From: Eubacteriales bacterium
GTDB lineage: Bacteria; Bacillota; Clostridia; Lachnospirales; Lachnospiraceae
Direction of reading: 5' to 3'
NCBI GenBank assembly: GCA_030537195.1
Contig: JAUNOK010000011.1
Span: forward strand, 1,588-65,587
Length of the DNA stretch: 64,000 nt
The notes below the pieces were generated by a model. It ran no database searches. It was given only the letters and a program-made list of their open reading frames with translations, and was not told where the DNA came from. The number at the start of each line of letters is the position of its first letter. Position 1 is the first letter of the stretch. Both the position numbers and the translations under genes were made by a program. Of the stretch, positions 49,800-59,583 are shown piece by piece.

Positions 49800-50699
49800 T
49801 TATGGGTTGCAGCACTCTGCAGCTGCATATCCTGCACCTATAAGTTCATCTCTTTCTGAATATGAATATATCTTATTCTTAGTACCTATTCTTGATGCAT
49901 TTTCACAGTCAGGCTTATGAATAACCATTGTCTTGCTGTTAAGCACATAATTATAATCCTGCGATACATCTTCTACATATGCAGCTGAATTAAGGTATAT
50001 TCCAGTATATTTGGACTCTCCTGTCGAATATATGTAGTCTAGTCCTGGCTGGACATTATACAGAAATACATTAAAACATATTCCCTCTCCATTATCCTCT
50101 ACAGAATATGCCTCCATAAGAACCCCTCTGCACATAAGCTCTTCCCTGTTAAATACAGGTGTCACTCTGTACATGACATGATTAGAAGTCCTTTCCATGT
50201 ATCTTGCAATCTTTACCTCATACACTCTCATATTCTTTCGCATATATGGACTGGCAGTTATATAGTTCTTTTTATCCGTATCAGAACCACCGAAACACCA
50301 TGGAATAATCTGTGTTCTTACCTGACAGTCGCCACCAATCTCATCATATGTGGCATTATTCCATCCAGAAGTATTAACACTATCAGAATCCCCCTTTTTA
50401 TCATCTTCTGCCGGCATGGAATCATAATTAATACATGCCATAGCTGATGTTCCTCTTTTAAGACTGTCAAGTGGTCCGTATTTCAGATATGACTTATCTG
50501 TAATCTCCGAGCTTGTAAAATATGGCTTGTTATCATTAACACAGACATACGGATTATCACCCTTATATGCTGCAATATCATCATAGGAAAACTGTATACT
50601 GTTCGAATTAACATTATTGGCTGAAACATTAGCAAACAGTTTATAACCACCAAACACAATCGCTACAAGTATAATTATTCCTATTATTTTCTTTTTCAT
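49800..50699 (-). CDS. EndA-like DNA/RNA nuclease-fold protein with degenerate active site
   Basis: A 299-residue exported or anchored protein (N-terminal helix at 5-22). The middle (about 70-255) follows the non-specific endonuclease fold of EndA: GGSDTDKKNYITASPYM and RTSNHVMYRVTPVF match well. The catalytic motif DRGH/DRCH is replaced by DCQVRTQII at 124-132, with no His. The C-terminal 40 residues (VIHKPDCENA, ELIGAGYAAAECCNP) resemble an Ada-like Cys cluster. It is probably catalytically dead or altered. Its start overlaps the EamA-type gene's stop by 4 bases. Confidence 0.75.
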   Translation of the reverse strand: MKKKIIGIIILVAIVFGGYKLFANVSANNVNSNSIQFSYDDIAAYKGDNPYVCVNDNKPYFTSSEITDKSYLKYGPLDSLKRGTSAMACINYDSMPAEDDKKGDSDSVNTSGWNNATYDEIGGDCQVRTQIIPWCFGGSDTDKKNYITASPYMRKNMRVYEVKIARYMERTSNHVMYRVTPVFNREELMCRGVLMEAYSVEDNGEGICFNVFLYNVQPGLDYIYSTGESKYTGIYLNSAAYVEDVSQDYNYVLNSKTMVIHKPDCENASRIGTKNKIYSYSERDELIGAGYAAAECCNP

Positions 50700-51628
50700 T
50701 TCTTATCACCCTTCTTCATCCCTGGTATCTGAGCCAGAATAACTGACGCAAATACCAAAACACAACCTGTTATCTCCCTTGGCTTCAGCACCTCTCCAAG
50801 TACAACCCAGCCCGCAAGTACTGCAAACACTGACTCAAGACTCATAACAATAGACGCAACTGATGGCTGTGCATATTTCTGTCCAACCATCTGAAGCGTA
50901 TATGCTATGCCACTTGATAAAACACCTGCATAAAGAATTGGCACTAATGCTGCCTTAATTCCTGCAAATGTAACATCATTTTCCGTAAACATCATAACAA
51001 ATGCTGAAATAATTGCAATAACAATAAACTGTATACAAGACATTTTCATGCTGTCTGCACTTGAAAATTTATCAATAACAAGAATGTGTATTGTAAAACA
51101 TATTGCCCCTAAGAACACCAGAACATCCCCAAGATATATTCCTGATATTCCGCCAGACATGCATAAAAGATACATTCCGGCAACACAACCTGCAACAGAA
51201 ACTCCAATTATCCAATGCATTTTCTTCCCCAGAAACACAGATACAACTGAAACCATAACAACATAAGTTGCCGTAATAAAACCTGACCTTCCTGATGCCG
51301 CTACACCTTCAGGATACACACTTATTCCATACTGCTGGAAAGTCATCGCAGCAAAAAGAACAATTCCGCATATTATGCCTGCACCTACAGGCCATGTCTG
51401 TGGAAGACTGTTATTTTCTGTGTTAATGACTCTGCCAGAATCATTCCTTTTGTCCAGGACATTCTTAATCATAATTACAATTGCAAGAAATAGTGCCCCG
51501 ACCAAAGACCTTGCCGCATTAAATGTAAATGTTCCTACAGCCCCCGCTCCGCTTGTCTGGGCAACAAAGGCTGTTCCCCAGATAAATGCGGTAAGAAGCA
51601 ATATAAGACTTCCTTTTATATTATTCAT
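50696..51628 (-). CDS. EamA/DMT-superfamily transporter
   Basis: A 310-residue protein with about ten transmembrane helices in two EamA repeats (GSLILLLTAFIWGTAFVAQT; SIVMSLESVFAVLAGWVVLG). It is an exporter or exchanger of small metabolites. The ATG at 51628 follows AAGGGT; a longer form beginning 14 codons earlier would lie inside the NhaC-type gene. It overlaps that gene by 8 bases and the nuclease-like gene by 4, so the three are translationally coupled. Confidence 0.85.
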   Translation of the reverse strand: MNNIKGSLILLLTAFIWGTAFVAQTSGAGAVGTFTFNAARSLVGALFLAIVIMIKNVLDKRNDSGRVINTENNSLPQTWPVGAGIICGIVLFAAMTFQQYGISVYPEGVAASGRSGFITATYVVMVSVVSVFLGKKMHWIIGVSVAGCVAGMYLLCMSGGISGIYLGDVLVFLGAICFTIHILVIDKFSSADSMKMSCIQFIVIAIISAFVMMFTENDVTFAGIKAALVPILYAGVLSSGIAYTLQMVGQKYAQPSVASIVMSLESVFAVLAGWVVLGEVLKPREITGCVLVFASVILAQIPGMKKGDKK

Positions 51629-53174
51629 TGCTCTTACCCTTATTAATATATTTGATACCAACAAATGCACCTATAAGAATAACAAAACCGATAATAAGAG
51701 GAACTACCGGATTCTGGACAAATCCTGCAATAACATATGTCACACACGAAATAGCAGCAACAACGATAACATATGGAAGCTGTGTGGACACATGATTCAT
51801 ATGATTACACTGTGCACCTGCTGAAGCCATAATCGTAGTATCTGATATTGGTGAACAGTGGTCGCCGCACACAGCACCTGCCATACATGCTGAGATTGAA
51901 ATAATCATCATAGTATGGTTGGTTCCTGAAAATGTACTTACAACAATAGGTATAAGGATACCAAATGTTCCCCATGAAGTTCCGGTTGCAAATGCAAGGA
52001 ATACTGCAACAAGGAATATAACTGCCGGAAGAAGGCTTAACCAGCCACCTGACACTCCCTTTACAAGTCCAGCAACAAACTCCTTGGCTCCTAAACTGTC
52101 TGTCATTGCCTTAAGTGTCCATGCAAATGTAAGAATAAGAATTGCAGGTACCATTGCCTTGAATCCTTCTGGTATACATGAGCATGATTCTTTGAAAGAA
52201 AGGACCTTTCTTACAGCATAGAACACAATTGTAATTATAAGTGCAAAGAAACTTCCAAGCATAAGTCCTACTGACGCATCACTTCCTGAAAATGCATCAA
52301 CAAAGCCAACGCCCTTGAAGAAATCTCCTGAATATAGCATTCCAATTATACAGCATATTATAAGTGTAATAATTGGGAATAACAGATCTAACACCTTGCC
52401 GCGTCCCTTAATTACATCTTCTGTTGCATTGGCATATGGTCTGTCAGGAGTTGTATACAAATCTCCTTTAGCTGCATTTGCCTCATGAACTGCCATTGAA
52501 CCGAAATCAACCTTTAGAAAAACAATAAGAAGCATTGCTGCAATCGTAAATAACGCATAATAATTGTAAGGAATGGCCTTAATAAATATTCCAAAACCAT
52601 CTTCTCCTTCAACAAAGCCTGTTACCGCTGCTGCCCATGAAGATATAGGTGCGATAATACATATTGGTGCTGCTGTTGCATCAATAAGATATGCAAGCTT
52701 CGCTCTTGAAACATTATGCTTGTCTGTTACCGGACGCATAACACTTCCGACAGTAAGACAGTTAAAATAATCATCGATAAATATAAGAATTCCAAGAAGC
52801 ACTGTAACAAGCTGTGCTCCAACTCTTGTCTTAATATGTCTTCCAGCCCATTCTCCGAATGCTGCCGAACCACCCGCCTTGTTCATCATGCATACCATAA
52901 TTCCAAGAACAACAAGGAATATAAGAATTCCCACATTGTATGGGTCTGACAATACACCTACAAGTCCATCTTCAAATATATGAAGTACAGACCTTTCAAG
53001 ACTGAATCCACTCTGGAATATATTGCCGTAAAATAATCCTCCAATTACAATTCCAACAAAAAGCGAACTATAAACTTCCTTAGTAATCAACGCTAATATG
53101 ATAGCAACCAGTGGCGGTATAAGTGCCCAGAAAGTCGCATACAGATTAGGTACATACTGAATAACTTCTTCCAT
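51621..53174 (-). CDS. Na+/H+ antiporter NhaC-family protein
   Basis: A 517-residue polytopic carrier with about 12 helices. LVAIILALITKEVYSSLFVG, FIDDYFNCLTVGSVMRPVTD, ISSWAAAVTGFVEGE, FATGTSWGTFGILIPI and CGDHCSPISDTTIMASAGAQ are typical of the NhaC family. Members exchange sodium and protons or malate/lactate. Here a metabolite exchanger or an antiporter both fit. First gene of a three-gene operon. Confidence 0.85.
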   Translation of the reverse strand: MEEVIQYVPNLYATFWALIPPLVAIILALITKEVYSSLFVGIVIGGLFYGNIFQSGFSLERSVLHIFEDGLVGVLSDPYNVGILIFLVVLGIMVCMMNKAGGSAAFGEWAGRHIKTRVGAQLVTVLLGILIFIDDYFNCLTVGSVMRPVTDKHNVSRAKLAYLIDATAAPICIIAPISSWAAAVTGFVEGEDGFGIFIKAIPYNYYALFTIAAMLLIVFLKVDFGSMAVHEANAAKGDLYTTPDRPYANATEDVIKGRGKVLDLLFPIITLIICCIIGMLYSGDFFKGVGFVDAFSGSDASVGLMLGSFFALIITIVFYAVRKVLSFKESCSCIPEGFKAMVPAILILTFAWTLKAMTDSLGAKEFVAGLVKGVSGGWLSLLPAVIFLVAVFLAFATGTSWGTFGILIPIVVSTFSGTNHTMMIISISACMAGAVCGDHCSPISDTTIMASAGAQCNHMNHVSTQLPYVIVVAAISCVTYVIAGFVQNPVVPLIIGFVILIGAFVGIKYINKGKSNE

Positions 53175-53204
53175 TGTATCTCTCCTTAATAAATGTATTC
53201 TATA

Positions 53205-55865
53205 TTAATTGTGTATTCTGCTCTCACTGCATGTAAAATATATAACCTGATAATTCTTTGCTATCTCATCAAGAAGACGCATCGCTCCCTTAATATTATT
53301 ATCATCAAGATTGACAAACGGATCATCAAATATAAGAAATGGTTTCTCATCCTTATACATAGCCTCAACAAGCGCCATTCTCATACATACGCCTACAAGG
53401 TCCTGCCTTCCGGCACTAAGATAACTTATGTCTCTTGGCATATTCTGTTCCATTACTGTAAGGCTTGTGTCTGCCCCGATGCTATATGCATCAGGTTCAT
53501 ATCCTGTAAGAATTGTGAAATATTTTCTGAATCCTGACATTACAGGTTCCATATATTTTGCAGTAAATGACTGCTTGGAATCTTCCATTATCTCTTTAGT
53601 AAGCTTTAGCAGTCTCTCTTTATTCTTCTCTTCACTCTGAATCTGTTCAAGCTCTTCAAGCTCACTTCTGCAGTTGTCACATTCATCAGCCTGAGTCTGC
53701 AGTGTTTCAAGCTGTCTGTTACACTGTGCTATCTGTTCCGCGTAGCTCTCAAGCATACCATCAGCCTGAATCATATCTGCTGTGATTGTTTCAAGTGACT
53801 TTTCATCAGCAGTCTCACCATCATCAACGAACATGCTCATATCATGCTCCGCCTCAAATTCTGCTTTAACAGACAAAGCGGCATTATATTCACTTTTAGC
53901 ACGATAATATTCATCAAGCTTTTTGTCAAGCTCTCTAAGCATTTCTCCAATACTTTCCTCTTCATTATAAGCTCTGATGTATAACTTAAGAAAATGAGTT
54001 ATTCCTGTTATCTTCTGCATATATTCATTCCTGTATTCATTCTGCTTAGACAACTCCTCACTGATTCTCTTATAATCAGCCACATCATTTCTTATTCTTT
54101 CAATTTCAAGGTCATATTTAGTAATATCATACGTTCCCTTATATTCTTTTAAAAATGCTGATATTCTTGCATCCAGTCTCTGTATCTCGTCAAGTAATTC
54201 AGTATTACTCTGACCAGCCTCTCTGTCTGACAGTTCACGATAATCATCTTTCTCGTGCGACAGCCTTGAAAGCTCCCATGCAAAATTCTCATTATATACA
54301 ATATGATATCTATCGCAGAATTCTTTTACCTTGTCCTGCACCTGTGCAATATAGTATTTGTCAGCATTAATGTCATCCGCAATCGCTGCAATCCTTGAAT
54401 GCGATTCCTCACTCATTCCGGTAAATTCACTGTCATGCTTCTTTTTATTTGATGCTCCAACCGCTGCAGATACAGCCACTATACATACGCCCGCTATAAT
54501 CATGGCAATTCCGGCCGCCAGCACTAAAACGGCCAATGCCACACCTGCAGCTGCTATCACAGCACCCACTATTATTCCAGGCAGGGCTGTATTCTTATAT
54601 TCCTTTGCACGCTCAAGCTTTGCTGCTTCATTCTCCTTAGCAACATCCAGCTTCATTTCTTTACCAATCAGAGAATTCCGTCTTGCCTGTGCACCAGCCC
54701 ACATATCATGTATCCTGCCAATCTCATCATCAGTAGGAATTCCTGCAGCAAAACGTTTCTTATATTGATTAAGTTTATCCTGTTCTTCCAGAGACAGATT
54801 ATTCTTAGCAGTCTCCTTCTTTAACTCATCCAGTCTTCTTACCAGATTCTGCCATTCATCAAGAACATCATCCTCTGGAGTTCCAGTCTCAAACATCACC
54901 TTAAGTTCATCAAAACGCTTCCGTTCTGTATCATCAATATCCTTAAGCATTCCGCTTATTCTTCCGGCATCATCCATAATTTCAAGCTGATTTCTTACAT
55001 CCTGCCTGTCAGGAATATCATCATTAAAGTATTCTTTGTATTTTTCAAATATGTTCTTCTTATTATCGCAATCTCTGCCAAGTAATTTATACTTTTCCTT
55101 CAATGCCTGAACATCCTTTTTAGCACTTAAAACTTTCTGCTGTTCCTGCATTTTCTCTTTGTGAACCTTAAGCTCTTCTCTTTTTTTGCAAAGTTCATCC
55201 CGTATTCTGGTCTGTTCTTCAATAGTTCTGTCTATCTCAGAATAATTATTAATGTGAGCCTGTAATTCAGTTATTCTTGATCTTCTTTTCGCAATAGAGC
55301 CAGTAGCTCTTGTACTTGTTATATTATTAATCTCTGATGTAAGCTTTCCGACAGCCGTTTCAAAATTATTAATATCATCTGTATTATCTGCCAGATTACC
55401 AATCTTTGCGTTAATACTGTCTGTTGTAGATGTAACACAATCACTCTGACCTATGAATACAGTCCTCTCAAAAGACTGCGAATCTATCTTAAACAATTCC
55501 TCTCCTATATTGGGAGAAAAATCACCACATTCCATATTAGTATCTTTTCGCACAAGCATGAATTCATCATCAGCCTGCTTTTTACCAAAAGTTCTTCGAA
55601 GCGAATACACTATACCATTCGTTTCAAACACAATCTCTCCGCCATAAACTCCTTTCTGCCATGGCATAAGACGGTTTCTTTCTTTTTCTGTAAGCTTCTT
55701 CTTGTTCTCATTATTAAATCCATAAAACATTACACGGATAAAAGATGCAAGCGTACTCTTTCCCCATCCATTATCTTCCCGTATAGTATTACATTGTTCA
55801 GAGAAATCATAAGTAACGTTATTCAGTTTGCCAAAATTCTCAATTGTACAACTGATAATTCTCAT
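53205..55865 (-). CDS. SbcC/YhaN-like AAA ATPase with membrane hairpin
   Basis: An 886-residue SMC-like ATPase. The N-terminal half-site has NGWGKSTLASFIRVMFYG (Walker A). The C-terminal part has LSAGRQDLVGVCMRMAL (signature) and FLIFDDPFVNLDD (Walker B). Between them is a long coiled coil interrupted at about 425-468 by two hydrophobic segments rich in Ala, Val and Ile, as in YhaN-type proteins, which would anchor it in the membrane. It overlaps by one base (TGATG) the upstream phosphoesterase gene, its SbcD-like partner. Confidence 0.85.
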   Translation of the reverse strand: MRIISCTIENFGKLNNVTYDFSEQCNTIREDNGWGKSTLASFIRVMFYGFNNENKKKLTEKERNRLMPWQKGVYGGEIVFETNGIVYSLRRTFGKKQADDEFMLVRKDTNMECGDFSPNIGEELFKIDSQSFERTVFIGQSDCVTSTTDSINAKIGNLADNTDDINNFETAVGKLTSEINNITSTRATGSIAKRRSRITELQAHINNYSEIDRTIEEQTRIRDELCKKREELKVHKEKMQEQQKVLSAKKDVQALKEKYKLLGRDCDNKKNIFEKYKEYFNDDIPDRQDVRNQLEIMDDAGRISGMLKDIDDTERKRFDELKVMFETGTPEDDVLDEWQNLVRRLDELKKETAKNNLSLEEQDKLNQYKKRFAAGIPTDDEIGRIHDMWAGAQARRNSLIGKEMKLDVAKENEAAKLERAKEYKNTALPGIIVGAVIAAAGVALAVLVLAAGIAMIIAGVCIVAVSAAVGASNKKKHDSEFTGMSEESHSRIAAIADDINADKYYIAQVQDKVKEFCDRYHIVYNENFAWELSRLSHEKDDYRELSDREAGQSNTELLDEIQRLDARISAFLKEYKGTYDITKYDLEIERIRNDVADYKRISEELSKQNEYRNEYMQKITGITHFLKLYIRAYNEEESIGEMLRELDKKLDEYYRAKSEYNAALSVKAEFEAEHDMSMFVDDGETADEKSLETITADMIQADGMLESYAEQIAQCNRQLETLQTQADECDNCRSELEELEQIQSEEKNKERLLKLTKEIMEDSKQSFTAKYMEPVMSGFRKYFTILTGYEPDAYSIGADTSLTVMEQNMPRDISYLSAGRQDLVGVCMRMALVEAMYKDEKPFLIFDDPFVNLDDNNIKGAMRLLDEIAKNYQVIYFTCSESRIHN

Positions 55866-56986
55866 CAGCCTATCTCCTCTCCCTGTAATGCATGTAATCC
55901 ATATCTTATAATCTCAGCTTTATCATCTTCGCTGATTCCTGTCCGTGCCATCACATTTCTTATGAATTCACCCTTAAGTGAAACATCATGTTCATAAGAC
56001 ATATAATCCACGTGGAAAACTGTGCAGTCTTTTATCTTAAACGCATAGAATCCATCTTCAAACTGCTTGCACAGATAATTAATATCTTTCTCGCACTCAA
56101 CATCAAGTGAGCCTGTCAATTCTATCTTAACAAGGCTGTCACTGTTAAATCCCGCCTTATCAATGAATGTTCTTATACACTGTTCTATTTCAAATGTATT
56201 ATCACACCCTGTAACATCTACCTGTTCAACATATATATTTCTTCTTGCAAATGGTACGAAATATGAATCCTGTCTGCCTGTTTCATCATCAATATCAAGA
56301 ATGACAAAACCATGTTCTCCCGCTTCATCAAATCCTCTGCCCTCAAGACATCCCGGATAACAATACACCCCTCTTGCGTCAAGTCTGTCACTTGAATATT
56401 CATGTACATGACCAAGTGCAAGATAATCAATACCTCTGTTCCTAAGTTCTTTAAGACTGATTACCTGTGCATTATTCTTGGAAATATGTGATGCTTCCTG
56501 CCCATGCAGCACAACTATATTAAAGTTGGACGCATTAAGTGAAAGACTTCCATATATTCTTCCCGCATTATCACTGTCAAGCTCAACGCCGCTTATGACA
56601 ACATTTCTCATAATGCTGCCATTATCAATAATTCCGGCGTTGTAACTTGTCCATTCTTTCCCAAACATAAAAAGATTATCTGGTACATCATCAAGAGAAG
56701 ATATGAAGCTTCCATTGTCATGATTACCCTGAAGATAATAGAATCTGACACCCGAATTCCCAGCTATTATATTGTATACCTCTTTTCTGGCAGTAACTGA
56801 TACATTTCTTGTATCAAACAGATCTCCAGCAATTATAATAATCCCGATATTCTCCCTGACTGCATATCCAACCATATCCTTAAAAGATGCCAGCAATTCA
56901 CTTTTTCTTTCCTTTGCTTTATCTTTGTCAAGGTTGGCTGTCATAGCTGAATCAAGGTGAATATCTGCACAATGCAATATCTTCAT
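55865..56986 (-). CDS. SbcD/YhaO-like metallophosphoesterase (DNA exonuclease subunit)
   Basis: A 373-residue calcineurin-like phosphoesterase. Metal motifs: LHCADIHLD, IAGDLFDTRN, LQGNHDN, LHGQ and LALGHVHEYS. Its partner is the ATPase encoded just downstream. SbcCD-like pairs process DNA ends and hairpins; the YhaNO branch is less studied. The ATG at 56986 follows GGAGAAG, preferred to one ten codons earlier. Confidence 0.88.
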   Translation of the reverse strand: MKILHCADIHLDSAMTANLDKDKAKERKSELLASFKDMVGYAVRENIGIIIIAGDLFDTRNVSVTARKEVYNIIAGNSGVRFYYLQGNHDNGSFISSLDDVPDNLFMFGKEWTSYNAGIIDNGSIMRNVVISGVELDSDNAGRIYGSLSLNASNFNIVVLHGQEASHISKNNAQVISLKELRNRGIDYLALGHVHEYSSDRLDARGVYCYPGCLEGRGFDEAGEHGFVILDIDDETGRQDSYFVPFARRNIYVEQVDVTGCDNTFEIEQCIRTFIDKAGFNSDSLVKIELTGSLDVECEKDINYLCKQFEDGFYAFKIKDCTVFHVDYMSYEHDVSLKGEFIRNVMARTGISEDDKAEIIRYGLHALQGEEIG

Positions 56987-57021
56987 ATCTTCTCCATCCC
57001 AGTCATTATCAACCACATTTA

Positions 57022-58392
57022 TTAATGTGTGTCATAAGCTCCTTCGACTCTGACTTTATCTGTCGAGTCATTCTGTATATAAACTCTGTATGAACCACTC
57101 ATAGTAAGTTCAAATATATGTGAGTCACTATTAACCAGTACATATCTTTTAGAACCGTCCGGCTGAATTATACCAGCTCTCACTGTATGCAGTGGTTCTA
57201 CAGAAAATACACTTACAACAATTTTCTGACCAGCATCAGCATGAAAGCTTGATGTTGACCTTCTTACTCCGGCATATACATCCCATGAAATACTGCCGCT
57301 TGATGAATATGTATCTATGCCATCATCAAAATCCTCATCATACATATCAATAATACCATCTGATTCAGCGTCTGCCGGCTCATAATACTCTGTATTATGT
57401 AATATATATTCCTGTTCCTCACATTCTGTTACCCCAGCAACTTTTACTGATGTATCACCAACCAGTGATGCCGCTCCTGCTATAGTAGCAGAACCAAGTA
57501 CTGTAAATAGTGCCACTAATGATACAGCTACTAATTTTGATTTCTTCGTAACATTATAACTTTTCATAACATGCTCCATTCTTTCTCTCAAACTGCTCTT
57601 ATTCTCATACAGACTTGCAGACAGCATGTCATAAAGATTATTGTTCCTTATAGCCATATTAAGTATTGTTTCATAATATTCACGGACATCCTCTTCATAA
57701 CTGCATATAGTGTAATCACATGAATATTCAGCGTACTTAATAAACCTTTCTGAAAACATCCATATCAGTGGATTAAAGAAATTAAAAACCGTGGCTAATG
57801 CAAGCAGATATCTGAAAAATATATCATTATGTATTACATGCATAAGCTCATGCGTGAATATAACCTTTAGTTCCTGTTGTGAAAACCTGTCAACATTAAT
57901 CACAATGCAAGGTTTTATAATACCAGTAACATATGCTGTGTTCGTCCTGTATGACTGCCTTAATATTATGTTCCGCCTGCCAAGTCCCATATCTTCTTTA
58001 ACAAGATTAAAAAACTTCTGTGTATTGCCATCACACAGAAAGGCATCTTTTCTCGCCATTAGAACTCTCATACGTTTATGTACATATATGAACACTCCCA
58101 ATACAAGTCCTACTATCCAGAATACAGCCGTAACTCTTGTTATTCTTATAATAACCGGTGTTACTTCAAATGCATATCCATTCCACAAAAACCTCAACTT
58201 ATCTGCTGCCACAACAACAAAATATACCACTGGAATAATCCAGAACAGAACAACAACCTTGCTTAATCTGTACGCAAGATTAAGGTATCCTGTCTTCTCA
58301 AGTAAATATGAAGTTACAAACCATGCAACTGTCAGTATACTTCCAGTAAATGTAGTACCCAAAATCATGTAAAATAAATCTGACCAGAACAT
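57022..58392 (-). CDS. BlaR1/MecR1-like M56 membrane peptidase
   Basis: A 456-residue protein with four N-terminal membrane helices and the M56 zinc motif HELMHVIHND (about 181-190) on the cytoplasmic side. The extracellular C-terminus of about 130 residues is acidic, then beta-rich, and lacks the penicillin-binding serine motifs of true BlaR1. The usual BlaI/MecI repressor gene is missing beside it. ATG 58392 follows AGGAG; a GTG four codons earlier is possible. It probably cleaves another regulator in answer to an envelope signal. Confidence 0.8.
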   Translation of the reverse strand: MFWSDLFYMILGTTFTGSILTVAWFVTSYLLEKTGYLNLAYRLSKVVVLFWIIPVVYFVVVAADKLRFLWNGYAFEVTPVIIRITRVTAVFWIVGLVLGVFIYVHKRMRVLMARKDAFLCDGNTQKFFNLVKEDMGLGRRNIILRQSYRTNTAYVTGIIKPCIVINVDRFSQQELKVIFTHELMHVIHNDIFFRYLLALATVFNFFNPLIWMFSERFIKYAEYSCDYTICSYEEDVREYYETILNMAIRNNNLYDMLSASLYENKSSLRERMEHVMKSYNVTKKSKLVAVSLVALFTVLGSATIAGAASLVGDTSVKVAGVTECEEQEYILHNTEYYEPADAESDGIIDMYDEDFDDGIDTYSSSGSISWDVYAGVRRSTSSFHADAGQKIVVSVFSVEPLHTVRAGIIQPDGSKRYVLVNSDSHIFELTMSGSYRVYIQNDSTDKVRVEGAYDTH

Positions 58393-58544
58393 ACTATGTT
58401 GCACTCCTATAATTATTTCTATTAATCCGACATATTAATTTATATCATATTTTAATGTAAAAATATAGAACTTATTTGTACAAAATGGTATACTTAACTC
58501 ATATATAATGTTCGTTTCAATCATATTCTTTAAAAGGAGGATCT

Positions 58545-59525
58545 ATGAAGTATAATGTCAAAGACTGGGGTATGATACCCGATGGTACGATGTGTCATCT
58601 TATAGAACTTTCACATGATGATATATCACTTTATGTTTCTGATTATGGTGCTACATTTCAGTCATTATTTGTAGCCGATTCTGATGGAAAACTTCATGAC
58701 ATAATTCTTGGTTATGATACACCTGAAGAATATTATTATGACCAGCAGAATTTCGGCGGAACTATGGGACGCTTTGCCAACAGAATTGCAGGAGCATGCA
58801 TAACACTTAACGGCAGAGACTGGCATCTGCCAGCCAACGAAGGCAATAACACTCTTCACAGCGGACGAGGTTTTAACAAATGCATGTGGCAGTTTAAAGT
58901 TAATTCCGACTCCCTCATCCTTACTCTTAACAGTCCACATCTTGACAATGGATTTCCCGGCAACCTTACAGTTACGCAGACTATAACAATCACAGATAAC
59001 CACTCAATACATGTACATTATGATGCTGTATCTGATATGGATACGGTATGCAACTTCACCAACCATAGTTATTTCAATTTTTCAGGTGTTAAGAATATAT
59101 GCGACCTTACAGTATCCATAGGAGCTGATTACTATACACCAGTTGACAGCCACAGTATTCCTACTGGTAACATTCTTCCAGTCGAAGGAACTATGTACGA
59201 TTTCCGCCATCCAAGAAAGGTTGGTACAGATTATATTGACATTAATTATGTCCTGTCCGATGCATACACATATGCTTCCAAAGTCACCGATTCCGATACT
59301 GGAATAAGCATGTATGTAAACACAGATTTTCCAGGATTACAGCTGTACAATGGCAACTACATTGGCAATTGTACTGGTAAGTATGGCATATCATATAATG
59401 ACCAGCATGGAATATGTTTTGAGCCACAATTCTTTCCTGATGCAATGCATCACGACAACTTTCCTTCACCAGTTATTAAAGCTGGTGAACATCTTGACAG
59501 ATATATAGAATATATATTTGAATAA
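58545..59525 (+). CDS. galM: aldose 1-epimerase (mutarotase)
   Basis: A 326-residue mutarotase that interconverts alpha and beta anomers of aldohexoses. NFGGTMGRFANRIAGACITL, HLPANEGNNTLHSG, the catalytic FTNHSYFNFSG and the C-terminal CFEPQFFPDAMHHDNF (catalytic Glu) are intact. AAAGGAGGA precedes the ATG. It faces the sugar ABC operon at its 3' end and may serve the sugar that operon imports. Confidence 0.92.
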   Translation: MKYNVKDWGMIPDGTMCHLIELSHDDISLYVSDYGATFQSLFVADSDGKLHDIILGYDTPEEYYYDQQNFGGTMGRFANRIAGACITLNGRDWHLPANEGNNTLHSGRGFNKCMWQFKVNSDSLILTLNSPHLDNGFPGNLTVTQTITITDNHSIHVHYDAVSDMDTVCNFTNHSYFNFSGVKNICDLTVSIGADYYTPVDSHSIPTGNILPVEGTMYDFRHPRKVGTDYIDINYVLSDAYTYASKVTDSDTGISMYVNTDFPGLQLYNGNYIGNCTGKYGISYNDQHGICFEPQFFPDAMHHDNFPSPVIKAGEHLDRYIEYIFE

Positions 59526-59529
59526 CATA

Positions 59530-59565
59530 AAAGAACCGTTCTGAATCAAATCAGAACGGTTCTTT
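59530..59565. terminator. bidirectional terminator, perfect 15-bp stem
   Basis: AAAGAACCGTTCTGA (59530-59544), 6-base loop, exact inverse at 59551-59565. It separates the convergent galM and ABC-transporter operon. Confidence 0.9.
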
Positions 59566-59583
59566 ATTCATCTAAAAGTATAT

